Origin: Deltaproteobacteria bacterium
GTDB taxonomy: Bacteria; Myxococcota_A; UBA9160; UBA4427
Length of the DNA stretch: 64,000 nucleotides
Reading direction: 5' to 3'
Assembly: GCA_016713665.1 (NCBI GenBank)
Contig: JADJOR010000001.1
Span: 1,128,767 to 1,192,766, forward strand
Shown here: in pieces, positions 43,729 through 52,702 of the stretch
Numbering within the stretch: the first letter of the stretch is position 1
Layout: each line of letters begins with the position of its first letter
Notes under the pieces: model-generated
What the model saw: only the letters and a program-made list of their open reading frames with translations
What the model was told of the DNA's origin: nothing
Database searches by the model: none
Position numbers and translations under genes: made by a program

Positions 43729-46056
43729 TCAGTCGAGGAGCTGGAGATCGAGGGACGGTTCGTCCTGCGGACGGCAGACCTCGGCGTCGAGGACGCTCCC
43801 GCAGCCCGGACAGAGATAGCGGCGCAGGCAGAGCGCCTCGCCGATCTCGTCCGCCGGCGAGAGGAACTCGCTGCCGATCTCGCCGAGGGGAAGCTCGAGC
43901 TCGCAGCACCCGCGCCGGTAGCCGGCCGAGCCGGCGCCGAGACGCTGCCCGCAGCCGGCACACGCGAGCGATCGCTCCCCCGCCCCGCCGTGGATCGCGA
44001 CCCCTTCGAGGGCACGCGCTACGGCCGACGCCTTCGACGAGACGCCCGCGAGCGGGGCCCGCGGCGGGCGCGCCTGCTCGAGGCGTTCGCGGCGCAGGGC
44101 CTCTCGACGCGCGGCGGTGGCCGCGAGGTCGGGACCGCCATCGGGCTTCAGGACGACACCGTAGAGCGACTCCGCCTGAGCGAACGAGAGGCGCTCGGCC
44201 GCGACGTCCGCCGCGACGAGCGTGGCCTCGCGCTCGAGCGTGTCGCCCCAGCCCGCACCGGGATTCGGGAGCAGCTCGAAGAGGTCGTCGCGGGACAGGC
44301 GATTGTCCTGGCGCAGGCCCAGGTATTCGCCGTGAGGCGCAAGCGCGCGCAGCGCCTCGGGGCTCCCGGGGACGCGGCCCTCGGCGAGCTCGCGCTGGAT
44401 GCCCGTATCGGTCGCGTGCCAGTGGTAGCCGCCGGTGCCGGGGAAGCCGCCGGCGATGCCCTGCCCCATCGTCACGCTCTTCGCGAAGCCCGTCGCGTGC
44501 ATCGCCGCGCTCTCGGAGCCCTCGCCGTGGCCGACCCAGGCGCAGGAGTAGGTCACGCCGCCGCGAAAGCGCCCATGGCCGCCGCTCGCCGCGAGCTCGC
44601 GGCGGAAGAGATAGAGGAGCGGGATGTGTTGCTCGGCCTTCTCGACGTCGGACATGCGGTTCGCGACTGCGAACGTGCAGCCGCCGAAGTCGATGCCGTC
44701 GCGGTGGGCGAAGGCGCCGGTTCCGCCGGCCAGCATGTCGAGGATCGCGTCGCCGACGAGATTGCCGCGGGCGTCGCGCCAGGAGGGCGCGGTCGTCGAC
44801 ATCGTGTGCATCGCCGAAGAGGCGAAGGCATGGCGCGCGAGCTCTTCGTGGCCCGAGACCATCTTGCTCCCGAGGCCGTGGGCATGGCCGACCGTCGCGA
44901 CGGAGGACATCGAGGTCCCGACCGCCGAGGGATGCGACGCGGCCGTGATCGAGCCCCGCGCGAACTCGAAGTCGACCTGCCGCAAGACACCCGCCGCGCA
45001 GAGCATCTGATCGAAGGCGAGCACCGGGAGCAGCCCGTTCAACACCGCCGCCCGGAACACCCCCGGCGTGACGTTGAAGGAGCCCGTCGCCGGATCCGTC
45101 CCGACGTTCGAGACCCGCAATCGATCGCCCCGCTTTTCGAACACGAGCACGAGCTTGAAGAGCCGCCGATCGCCGGGATTCGCGCCGGAGACATAACGCT
45201 CGTCGCGCCAGACCGCGTCGGGCAGGCTCGCGAGCCGGGCGCCGACGACGCGCGCCGTGTCGTCGACCATCTTGTTCATCGTGCCCTTGATCGCCCGGGC
45301 GCCGTAGCGCGCGACGAGGGCGAGCAGCCGCTCGCGGGCCATGCGGAAGCCCGCGACCTGGCTCTTCAGCTCGAGCGCCATCAGCTCGGGCAGCCGCGAG
45401 CGCCGGGTCCAGGCGTCGGCCACGTCCTCGCGGATCACGTCGTTCTCGACGAGCTTGATCGGCGGCATGAAGGTCGGCTCGCTGTGGCAGTCGCGCGCCT
45501 CCTGGATGAAGCCGCCCGGGCGCGTGCCCCCGAGCTCGCGCTGATGGACGCAGTTGAAGAGCCAGGCGAAGAGCTTCCCCTCGACGAAGACCGGGCCGAA
45601 GACGGCGGTATCCATCGCGTGGTTCGAGCCGATCCAGGGATCGTCCTGGAGGAAGACGTCGCCGTCGCGGATGCCGACGTTCATCGAGCGATGCTCGAGG
45701 GTCCATTTGATGACCTCGTCGGCGAAGCCCGCGAAGAACATCGAATAGGGACAGAGCGTGACGGCGTCGCCGATCTCGCTCGCGATCGCGCAGTTGAAGT
45801 CGTAGCCCTCGACGACGATGTGGGAGCCCGAGATGCGGCGGATCGTGTCCCCATGGTCAAGGTTCAGGTTCCAGAGCTTCGAGCGGATGACCTCGAAGGA
45901 GACGGCGTCGACGGGGTCGGTCTCGCGGTGGAAGACAACCGAAGGATCGACGACGGGATCGCGCGGCGGGATGTAGCCGTGGAGGAAGCTCTCGCGGCGG
46001 CGGGCGCGCTCGTTGGCGAGGGTCGGGGGGGAGAGCGGCGAGTCGGTCATCGGCAT
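43729..46056 (-). CDS. hyuB: Hydantoinase B/oxoprolinase-family protein with C-terminal Zn-ribbon
   Basis: 775 residues. About 650 form the HyuB domain: DAVSFEVIRSKLWNLNLDHG, FLQDDPWIGSNHAMD, FGGCTFAVANR, RFRGGVTYSCAWVGHG and the glycine-rich GGFPGTGGYHW are in family order. The last 80 residues add a small domain with CAGCGQ and CPGCGSVLDAEVC. That is a zinc-ribbon reminiscent of acetone carboxylase gamma subunits, which links it to the acetone carboxylase/hydantoinase superfamily. HyuB works with HyuA to open amide rings with ATP. Its HyuA is not adjacent but 1.7 kb upstream past a low-GC island. Start ATG 46056 or 46050. Confidence 0.9.
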   Translation of the reverse strand: MPMTDSPLSPPTLANERARRRESFLHGYIPPRDPVVDPSVVFHRETDPVDAVSFEVIRSKLWNLNLDHGDTIRRISGSHIVVEGYDFNCAIASEIGDAVTLCPYSMFFAGFADEVIKWTLEHRSMNVGIRDGDVFLQDDPWIGSNHAMDTAVFGPVFVEGKLFAWLFNCVHQRELGGTRPGGFIQEARDCHSEPTFMPPIKLVENDVIREDVADAWTRRSRLPELMALELKSQVAGFRMARERLLALVARYGARAIKGTMNKMVDDTARVVGARLASLPDAVWRDERYVSGANPGDRRLFKLVLVFEKRGDRLRVSNVGTDPATGSFNVTPGVFRAAVLNGLLPVLAFDQMLCAAGVLRQVDFEFARGSITAASHPSAVGTSMSSVATVGHAHGLGSKMVSGHEELARHAFASSAMHTMSTTAPSWRDARGNLVGDAILDMLAGGTGAFAHRDGIDFGGCTFAVANRMSDVEKAEQHIPLLYLFRRELAASGGHGRFRGGVTYSCAWVGHGEGSESAAMHATGFAKSVTMGQGIAGGFPGTGGYHWHATDTGIQRELAEGRVPGSPEALRALAPHGEYLGLRQDNRLSRDDLFELLPNPGAGWGDTLEREATLVAADVAAERLSFAQAESLYGVVLKPDGGPDLAATAARREALRRERLEQARPPRAPLAGVSSKASAVARALEGVAIHGGAGERSLACAGCGQRLGAGSAGYRRGCCELELPLGEIGSEFLSPADEIGEALCLRRYLCPGCGSVLDAEVCRPQDEPSLDLQLLD

Positions 46057-46202
46057 CGTCCGTCGTGAAGGTCAGCGGTCGTTCCGGTGCGGCCCGGAGG
46101 TTTGAGGATGGTACTCGAACGGGCCTGCTCGTCGAACGAGACAAGCGGACGGATCCAAGCCTCGATACGCTTTCTCAGAACTGAGACCGTCAGGAGCGCA
46201 GC

Positions 46203-46415
46203 ATGTCGACGCCGGCCCGTTCCGAGAAGACACTGATGGACAAGATTCGACGTTTACCCGCCCATCGCATCGCGGAGGTCGAGGATTTCGTCGACTTCCT
46301 GCGAAGCCGGGAAGACGGCGACCATGCACTCGGCCAGGCGGCCACGAAGCTCTCCGAGCCCGCCTTCGCCGAGGTCTGGGACAACCCCGACGACGCCGAC
46401 TATGACCGAATCTGA
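46203..46415 (+). CDS. DUF2281-like antitoxin
   Basis: 70 residues. LMDKIRRLPAHRIAEVEDFVDFLRSRED is the short helix-turn-helix-like DUF2281 core (quoted in part: LPAHRIAEVEDFVDFL), followed by an acidic tail. Such proteins are antitoxin partners of MazF/PemK or PIN toxins. The MazF-like gene starts 56 bases on, on the same strand. Its own stop codon lies inside the first of three tandem 14-base repeats, so the ribosome of this gene reads into the repeat. The base composition is visibly less GC-rich than the neighbouring genes. Confidence 0.8.
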   Translation: MSTPARSEKTLMDKIRRLPAHRIAEVEDFVDFLRSREDGDHALGQAATKLSEPAFAEVWDNPDDADYDRI

Positions 46416-46445
46416 GGGACCGAATCTGAGGGACCGAATCTGAGG
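46404..46445 (+). repeat. Three perfect 14-bp tandem repeats at the antitoxin stop codon
   Basis: The unit gaccgaatctgagg is repeated exactly three times at 46404-46417, 46418-46431 and 46432-46445. The antitoxin TGA (46413-46415) falls in unit one, and each unit carries TGA at the same place, as expected if the gene's 3' end was duplicated in tandem. Confidence 0.9.
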
Positions 46446-46471
46446 CGATCCGCTCGGAGACTCCACCTGAA

Positions 46472-46825
46472 ATGACCCGACCGAAGATCGACGCCGAATT
46501 CGGAGACGTCCTGCTCGTCCCCTTCCCGTTTACCGATCAGACCGCCGTCAAGCAGAGGCCCGCCGTCGTCGTCAGCAGCTCGACCTACCACCATGATCGT
46601 CCTGACCTCATCATCCTCGCCGTCACGAGCCAGATGCGAGTCGGCGATGGCGTCGGGGAGGCCACCGTCATCCAGTGGCAAGAAGCCGGGCTTCTCAAGC
46701 CGTCCGTCCTCAAGCCCCTCCTCGCCACCCTCGAACGAGGACTCGTTCGGCGCAAGCTCGGACGTCTCGGCGACCAAGATCGACGGACCCTGCGACGCGT
46801 ACTCGACGAGATTCTCGGCGAGTAG
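46472..46825 (+). CDS. MazF/PemK-like toxin
   Basis: 117 residues of the PemK fold: GDVLLVPFPFTDQTAVKQRPAVVVSS contains the conserved R-P-x-x-V-x-S/T of these ribonucleases (here KQRPAVVVSS), then LIILAVTSQM and LLKPSVLKPLLATLER match the second half. MazF-type toxins cleave mRNA at short sequences and are neutralised by the protein encoded upstream. Placement after a DUF2281 protein makes a complete toxin-antitoxin module. It sits in the lower-GC segment that separates the two hydantoinase genes, so it probably came by transfer. Confidence 0.88.
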   Translation: MTRPKIDAEFGDVLLVPFPFTDQTAVKQRPAVVVSSSTYHHDRPDLIILAVTSQMRVGDGVGEATVIQWQEAGLLKPSVLKPLLATLERGLVRRKLGRLGDQDRRTLRRVLDEILGE

Positions 46826-46937
46826 AGTGCGATTCTCTCATGCGTGACTCCGCTTCGGAGCGTCCGATCCACTCACGCCGTGAACCTGCTGCGCAGCTAT
46901 CCCCTGATCGAGATCCGATCCCCTCTGGAGGTCACCG

Positions 46938-47297
46938 ATGACGAAGGCTAAGACGAAGAACTTCGACTGCGTCCAAGCGAAGCGCCGCGCCCAGCGCGGG
47001 CTCACTAAAGCCCTCTCGGGCCATTCCCCGGCCGAACAAGTCGAGATCCTGCGACGGCTCGCCGAGAAGTCGCCGTTCTGGAAGAACCTGCGCGGCGCGA
47101 AGGCCAAGTCGCAGCTCAAGTCGCCTGGCACAGCCCAGGAGCTCTCGGGCAAACTACCCACCTCCAACGTCCTGAGCCAAGCCTACCGCGTCCGACATTC
47201 TCGCCGCCCTTCTTTGCAGTCACGCGCTCTTTCCAACTGGATCTCACTGAGAGTTGTGTCTTTGACGACGATGAACCGCGAATCCCGCCGTTCATAA
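46938..47297 (+). CDS. Small protein of unknown function in the island
   Basis: 119 residues from an ATG preceded by GGAGG at a good distance. The first 55 residues are Lys/Arg-rich and helical (TKNFDCVQAKRRAQRG, then HSPAEQVEILRRLAEKSPFW) and resemble small antitoxin-like proteins with an F-D-C-V/M-K/x-x-K start. I cannot name the family with certainty. The last 40 residues overlap, on the opposite strand, the end of a lipoprotein gene and look unlike coding sequence, so the original gene may have ended earlier and lost its stop. Confidence 0.5.
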   Translation: MTKAKTKNFDCVQAKRRAQRGLTKALSGHSPAEQVEILRRLAEKSPFWKNLRGAKAKSQLKSPGTAQELSGKLPTSNVLSQAYRVRHSRRPSLQSRALSNWISLRVVSLTTMNRESRRS

Positions 47298-47728
47298 CCT
47301 CGCACCCGTACCGCGTCTGCGGGATTCTCCGCGTCCACGGGCAGATAGCCAGGATCCCCGACCAGGGCAGCGCTGTCGAAACCGGGTAACCGAGCACTCG
47401 CATGCGCCAGATACCGCACGGCGGGTCTCTCGTCCGCCGCGGGATTAACACGCGCGTCGCATATCCATGACTTGGCCAAGTAGCCTTCGTCGTGCTGGCT
47501 TTGGAACCATCCCGGTTCCTCCGTTGCGAAATGTACGGTTGCCGCGCCCGAAACGGAAAATACGTAGGCTCGATTCGTTCTTGGCGGAAGTTCGATCCCA
47601 TGCGCCTTCAATTCCGAAATACACGCCCGGATCGCGAGATCCTCGAACGGAAGATCGCTGCCAAGCGACTGGCAACCCATCACGTGGAAAATCATTGCGG
47701 CCATCAAGAATCCAAAGAATCTCGTCAT
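47183..47728 (-). CDS. Hypothetical lipoprotein
   Basis: 181 residues starting at ATG 47726-47728 behind a GGAG site. FFGFLMAAMIFHVMGCQS is a lipoprotein signal with lipobox VMGC. The rest has no family I recognise; it contains CISELKAHGIELPPRTNRAY, several aromatic residues and two further Cys that could pair. Codon use is less GC-rich than that of neighbouring genes. It overlaps about 115 bases of the small plus-strand gene convergently. It sits on the same strand as hyuA and hyuB between them, but no functional tie can be seen. Confidence 0.6.
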   Translation of the reverse strand: MTRFFGFLMAAMIFHVMGCQSLGSDLPFEDLAIRACISELKAHGIELPPRTNRAYVFSVSGAATVHFATEEPGWFQSQHDEGYLAKSWICDARVNPAADERPAVRYLAHASARLPGFDSAALVGDPGYLPVDAENPADAVRVRGYERRDSRFIVVKDTTLSEIQLERARDCKEGRRECRTR

Positions 47729-47779
47729 CCCGGGCTCCGGGTGCATGAATCAGCGCGAATATCAACCGGGGTTCCCACG

Positions 47780-49751
47780 TTATCGGTGCCCCGTGGCCGT
47801 CCCCCCTCCGGTCCCCAACGCCAGCACCAGATTCCCAAACCCATCACACCGCAGCCCCTGCCCCGGCCGGACCGCGATCGTGGTATGCGGATACTCGATG
47901 ATCCCGGGCCCCGCGAAGCGCGCCCCCGGCGTGAGCGCGCGCCCTTCGTAGAGCGGCGTCTCGACGCGCCCGCCGAGCTCGCGCCAATACACGCCGCGCT
48001 TGCCCGCGACCGGCGCCTCGTGCTCGCGCGGGGCGACGTGGCGGAGCCGGCGACTCTCGTTGCGATCGCGCACCCCGACGCGGACCGACGTGATCTCGGC
48101 GCCGGCGTCGACGTAGCCCGTGCCCTGGCCGTAGCGGGACTCGTAGCCGCGGTGGAAGTCCTCGACGAGGCGGTCGACCCAGGCGGCGTCGATGCGGCCC
48201 TCCGGACAATCGATCTCGACCTCGTGGACCTGGAGCGGGTACTTCATGCCGACACGACGCGTGAGCATCGTCGACTCGAAGCGCGAGGCCCGGGCGTGGG
48301 CGAGCGCGCGCTCCTCGAGCTGGGAGACGGTGGCGGCAAGAACTGCGGCATCGATCGGCGTCCGCAACGCGACACTCGCTTCGAAGGTCCGCGCGGCGTC
48401 GAGACGCGTGAGGCCGTAAGCCGACCACACGGACGAGACGTCGTTCAGCGGAAAGACGATCTCCGAGACGCCGATGCCGCGGCCGTACAGCCCGGCATGC
48501 GCCCCGCTCGCCCCGCCGAAGGCCCAGAGCACGAACTCCCGCGGATCCGCCCCGCGCTGCACCGTCATGCGCCGGACGAGATCCTCCATGTTGCTGTCGA
48601 CGATCTCGACGATGCCCGCCGCACACGCCTCCGCCGAGAGCCCGAGCCGCTTCGCGAGCGCCTCGATCGACCGCTCCGCCGCAGCGAGGTCGAGGCGCAG
48701 CCCGCCCGCGAGCGGCCGCTCCGGCGACAGGATCCCGAGCAGCAGATCCGCGTCGGTCACCGTCGGCTCGGTCCCGCCCCGCCCATAACAGATCGGCCCC
48801 GGCCGGGCGCCGGCGCTGCGCGGTCCGACGCGCAGGCTGCCCGAGTCCTCGTGGATCCAGGCGATGCTGCCGCCGCCGGCGCCGACCGACTCGACGTCGA
48901 CCTTGCGCAGATAGGCGAGCTGGCGGACGACCTCGTTCTCGTAGCGATAGGCGACCGCCCCCGCCTCGATCGTCGCGACGTCGAGGGTCGTGCCGCCCAT
49001 GTCGGTCACGATGATGTTGCGCTGTCCCATCTCGAGGCCCGCGAGCGCCGAGCCGACGACGCCCGCGACGGGGCCGCTCTGCAGCGTCGAGAGCGGATAC
49101 TGCGAGGCCTGCTCCGCCGTCGAGAGCCCGCCCTCCCCCTGGCCGAAGAGGACCTGGCCGGGAAAGCCCCGCTCGCGCGCGCCGCGGACGATCTCGTCGA
49201 TGTAGCCGCGCATCATCGGCCCGATCTGCGCATTGAGCACCGTCGACACCGTCCGCCCGTACTCGCCGATGCGCGGCGCGACCTCGGCGCTCGTGCAGAC
49301 GAAGAGCCCGGGGCAGCGCGCGCGGATGCGCTCGGCGGCGCGCGCCTCGTGGACCGGATTCGCGAAGCTCCAGAGGAACGCGATCGCGACGGCCTCGATC
49401 TCGAGGGCCCGGATCCGCTCGATCGCCGCGTCGATCGACGCGTCGGAGAGCGCGACCACGACTGTGGCCCTTCGTCGCGAGCAGCGCCACGCGCGCGACG
49501 TCGCCGGTCACGAGGGCGTTGATGCCGACGGTCGTGCCGTGGGCGAGCGCGCGGGTCCGGGCGAGGAGCGTGCGCGTGTCGAGGCGGAGCGCGGCGGCCG
49601 CCGCATCGATCGAGCCGAAGAAGCCCGTCTGGAAATCGGGGGGCGTCGTCGAGACCTTGCCGACGACGAGCTCGCCGTCGGGAGTGACGACGACGGCGTC
49701 GGTGAAGGTCCCGCCGATGTCGATGCCGATGCGATATCCGGGATCCTGCAT
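47780..49751 (-). pseudogene. hyuA: Hydantoinase A/oxoprolinase-family protein, frameshifted and missing an internal segment
   Basis: Reading starts with the ATG at 49751: RIGIDIGGTFTDAVVV and LAHGTTVGINALVTGD are the ASKHA-fold ATPase signatures of HyuA. After LLATKGH (about 49470) the frame is lost. The other frame resumes with SDASIDAAIERIRALEIEAV and continues intact to the stop at 47780, through NIIVTDMGGTTLDVA, VGAGGGSIAWI and VWSAYGLTRLD. Relative to the family some 50-60 residues between those two points are absent, so this is more than a one-base slip. Either a decayed gene or a misassembly. Its product would normally pair with HyuB (43729-46056). Confidence 0.8.
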
Positions 49752-49914
49752 GCGGCCAGCATCGCCCGCGCGCACGCGAGCGTAAAGGGGGTCGCGCGGC
49801 GGCTCCGCGCGCGCGATGGCCGCCGCCGACGCCGTTCTGGCGGCGAAGCACGGCCGGCGCGTCGGGCGATTCGAGCGGCTTGACACGCGCAGAGCGCGGC
49901 AGGAGAGTCCGCGC

Positions 49915-50880
49915 ATGAGCAAGACCCGCCCCGCGACCCCGCTCCCGAGCTACGCCGAGCTCAAGGCCCGCCGCGACGGCAAGCCGCCGGGCTCCGCCTG
50001 GGGCGTCTTCGGCGCCGACGACGAGATCGGCACGATCAATCTCCTCGACGCGGGCCGCGTGCTCGCGGGCATCGGCGAGGTCGTGCTCGGCGAGGTGCAT
50101 TCGCTGAACTGGGACGTGACCGAGCCCTCGCCGAATCCCCATCGCCCGTGCCCGGTCCGGACCCACATCGTCGCCCCGGGCATCGCGCGCGACGACAGTC
50201 TCTCGCCGTTTCCGCTCCAGTACTCGAGCCAGTGGGACGGGCTGCGCCACGTCGAGACCGGCGGCCGCTTCTACAACGACACGGATCCGGCGCGCGTCGA
50301 CGATCCCGACTCGACGACCCTCGGCATCCAGCTCTGGGCCGAGCGCGGGATCGTCGGCCGCGGCGTCCTCCTCGACGTCGCGGGCCATCAGGCGGCGAAG
50401 GGCGCGCCCTTCGATCCGGGCTCGCGCTTCGAGATCGAGCCTTCGCTGCTCGACGAGGTCGCCGCGGACCAGGGGACGACGATCGAGCGCGGCGACATCC
50501 TCCTGATCCGCACGGGCTGGGCAGGCTGGTTCCAGCAGCTCTCCCCCGCCGAACGCGAGCGCCGCTTCCAGGCCGACTCACCCCAGGCGGGAATCGCGCC
50601 GATCGAGGCCTCCGCCGCCTGGCTCTGGGACAAGCACGTCGCTGCCGTCGCCGCCGACAACGTCGCCCTCGAGTCGATGCCGGTCTCGATGGAGGGCGAC
50701 CGGTTCCTCCACTTCAAGCTGATCCCGGCGCTCGGGCTCGCCGTCGGCGAGCTCTTCTGGCTCGACGGCCTCGCCTCGGCCTGTCGAGCGGATCGACGCT
50801 GGTCCTTCTTCTTCACGTCGGCGCCGCTCAACGTGCCGGGCGGCGTCGGATCGCCGCCGAACGCCCTCGCGATCCGGTGA
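49915..50880 (+). CDS. Cyclase-family (kynurenine formamidase-like) hydrolase
   Basis: 321 residues from ATG 49915, which follows AGGAG. FGADDEIGTINLLDAGRVL near the start, SSQWDGLRHVETGG with the metal-ligand His, GILLIRTGW-like DILLIRTGWAGWF, and AADNVALESMP are those of the large-form cyclase family PF04199. Members hydrolyse amides or lactones with a divalent metal in aromatic and amino acid breakdown. Divergent from hyuA, with 163 bases between; a shared catabolic role in ring-amide opening is conceivable but is only inference. Confidence 0.9.
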   Translation: MSKTRPATPLPSYAELKARRDGKPPGSAWGVFGADDEIGTINLLDAGRVLAGIGEVVLGEVHSLNWDVTEPSPNPHRPCPVRTHIVAPGIARDDSLSPFPLQYSSQWDGLRHVETGGRFYNDTDPARVDDPDSTTLGIQLWAERGIVGRGVLLDVAGHQAAKGAPFDPGSRFEIEPSLLDEVAADQGTTIERGDILLIRTGWAGWFQQLSPAERERRFQADSPQAGIAPIEASAAWLWDKHVAAVAADNVALESMPVSMEGDRFLHFKLIPALGLAVGELFWLDGLASACRADRRWSFFFTSAPLNVPGGVGSPPNALAIR

Positions 50881-50962
50881 ACGAAGGCGCACCGACGACC
50901 GATGGACGCGTCTGCACTATCGTCCCGGCCGCGCGCCCCCCATTCGGAGAAATCCCCGAGCC

Positions 50963-51385
50963 ATGAAGCCCCAGCTCACCGTCCTCACCCTCGGCGTCGA
51001 CGACCTCGAGCGGTCGCTGCGCTTCTACCGCGACGGCCTCGGTCTTCCGACCAAAGGCCTCGTCGGCCAGGAATTCGAGCACGGCGCCGTCGCCTTCTTC
51101 GAGTTGCAGGCGGGCCTTCGCCTCGCGATCTGGCCCCGCAAGAGCATCGCCGCCGACAGCGGTCAGCCGATCGGCCCGCGCAGCGCGACCGAGATGACCC
51201 TCGGCCACAACGTCGCGACCCGCGCGGAGGTCGACATCCTGCTCGCCCAGGCCGAGCGGGCCGGCGCACGGATCGTCCGGCATGCGCGGGAGACCTACTG
51301 GGGCGGCTATGCGGGCTATTTCTCCGATCCCGACGGCCATCTCTGGGAGATCGTCTGGAATCCCCAGCTGATCCTCGCGGACTGA
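50963..51385 (+). CDS. VOC-family (glyoxalase-like) protein
   Basis: 140 residues in two beta-alpha-beta-beta-beta units: LTLGVDDLERSLRFYRDGLG at the start and DPDGHLWEIVWNP at the end, the latter with the Glu metal ligand usual for the family. A metal-dependent isomerase, dioxygenase, resistance protein or unknown; nothing distinguishes these. It follows the cyclase gene by 82 bases on the same strand and ends 142 bases before the thiolase gene. Confidence 0.9.
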   Translation: MKPQLTVLTLGVDDLERSLRFYRDGLGLPTKGLVGQEFEHGAVAFFELQAGLRLAIWPRKSIAADSGQPIGPRSATEMTLGHNVATRAEVDILLAQAERAGARIVRHARETYWGGYAGYFSDPDGHLWEIVWNPQLILAD

Positions 51386-51527
51386 GGCCCGCGGAGGGAG
51401 CGGCGATCAGGCGGCCTCCGTCGCGGCGAAGCGTCCGCGGCGAGAGGTGCAGGCGTCCGGGACCCAATGCTCCGGATCGCGTCCGCGGCCGATTCCGCGG
51501 CGACCTCGGCTGGGACATACTGCGACC

Positions 51528-52702
51528 ATGACGCGCCCGACCCGACGCCCCGCCTTCCTCGGCCAGACGGCCCTCGTCGGCGTCGGCTACACCCCCTTCT
51601 CGAAGCGCTCGGGCCGCAGCGTCCTCTCTCTCGCGACCGAAGCCTGCAAGCAGGCGATCGCCGACGCGGGGCTCACGCCCGACGAGATCGACGGCATCGC
51701 GAGCTTCCGCTTCATGGAGGACTCGGTCCCGACCTCGGCGGTCGCGACGACCCTCGGCCTCCCCCGCTCGAACTACCTGCTCGACTCGGGCCTCGGCGGC
51801 CAGGCGCCCTGCTATCTCGTGATGCACGCCGCGATGGCGGTCCACGCCGGCCTCGCGAAGCACGTCGTCGTCTTCCGCGCGCTGAATGGCCGCAGCGGCG
51901 CCCGCGTCGGCACGAACCGCGTCCCCGGCCCCGCCACCGATTTCCGCTACCCCGTCGGTCTCAGCGCCTACGCCCAGTTCATCGCGATGTGGGGCCGGCG
52001 GTACATGATCGAGACCGGCGCAACCCATGACGATCTCGCGGCGGTCGCGATCGCGCAGCGCGCGTGGGCCGCGGAGAACGAGCGGGCGGTGCTCCGCAAG
52101 CCGCTCTCCCTCGACGACTACTACGCCGCGCCCTGGGTCGCCGATCCCTTCCGCGTCCCCGACTGCACGATCGAGGTCGACGGGGCCTGCGCCGTCGTCG
52201 TGACCTCCCTCGAGCGCGCCCGCGATCTGCAGCATCGCCCCGTCGCGATCGAGGGCGCGGCCTACGTCGCCGGCCGCGGGCCCGGCCTCGACATGGGCGA
52301 TGCGCTGCTCTGGCCGGATCTCTCGCGCAACTACACGTCGCTGCTCGCCGAGGATCTCTGGGGCGGCGCCGGGCTCGCTCCCGCCGAGGTCGACGTCGCC
52401 GAGATCTACGACTGCTTCACGACGAGCGCCCTGATCGGCATCGAAGGCTCGGCCTCGCGCCGCGGGGCGGGGCCGGCGCCCTCGTTCGCTCCGGCGCGAC
52501 GCGGCCGGGCGGCGCGAAGCCGATCAACACGAACGGGGGCCTGCTCTCGGAGGGCTATCTGCACGGCATGAACACCGTCGCGGAGGCGGTGCTCCAGCTC
52601 CAGGGACGCTGCGGCGCGCGCAACGTCCCGAACGCGCGGACCTGCGTCGTGACCTCGGGCGCGCTGACGGACGGCTCGGCGCTCGTGCTGGCGGGGGCAT
52701 GA
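51528..52702 (+). CDS. SCP-x/lipid-transfer-type thiolase, frameshifted
   Basis: Starts at ATG 51528. TALVGVGYTPFSKRSGRSVL, DEIDGIASFRF, LDSGLGGQAPCYLVMHAAMA and EVDVAEIYDCFTTSALIGIE match the thiolase-like proteins used in steroid and branched-chain acyl-CoA cleavage. At about 52448 one C appears to be lost from GGCCTC. The next frame then continues correctly with LGLAPRGGAGALVRSG, KPINTNGGLLSEGYLHGMN and TCVVTSGALTDGSAL to the TGA at 52702. With the base restored the protein is about 391 residues, the normal length. The stop overlaps the DUF35 gene start (ATGA). Indel error or recent loss of function. Confidence 0.83.

Noticed and set aside
46203..47297. Integrated mobile element with its own integrase
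   Set aside because: No integrase, transposase, terminal inverted repeats or att-like duplications could be seen; only composition and gene content suggest transfer.
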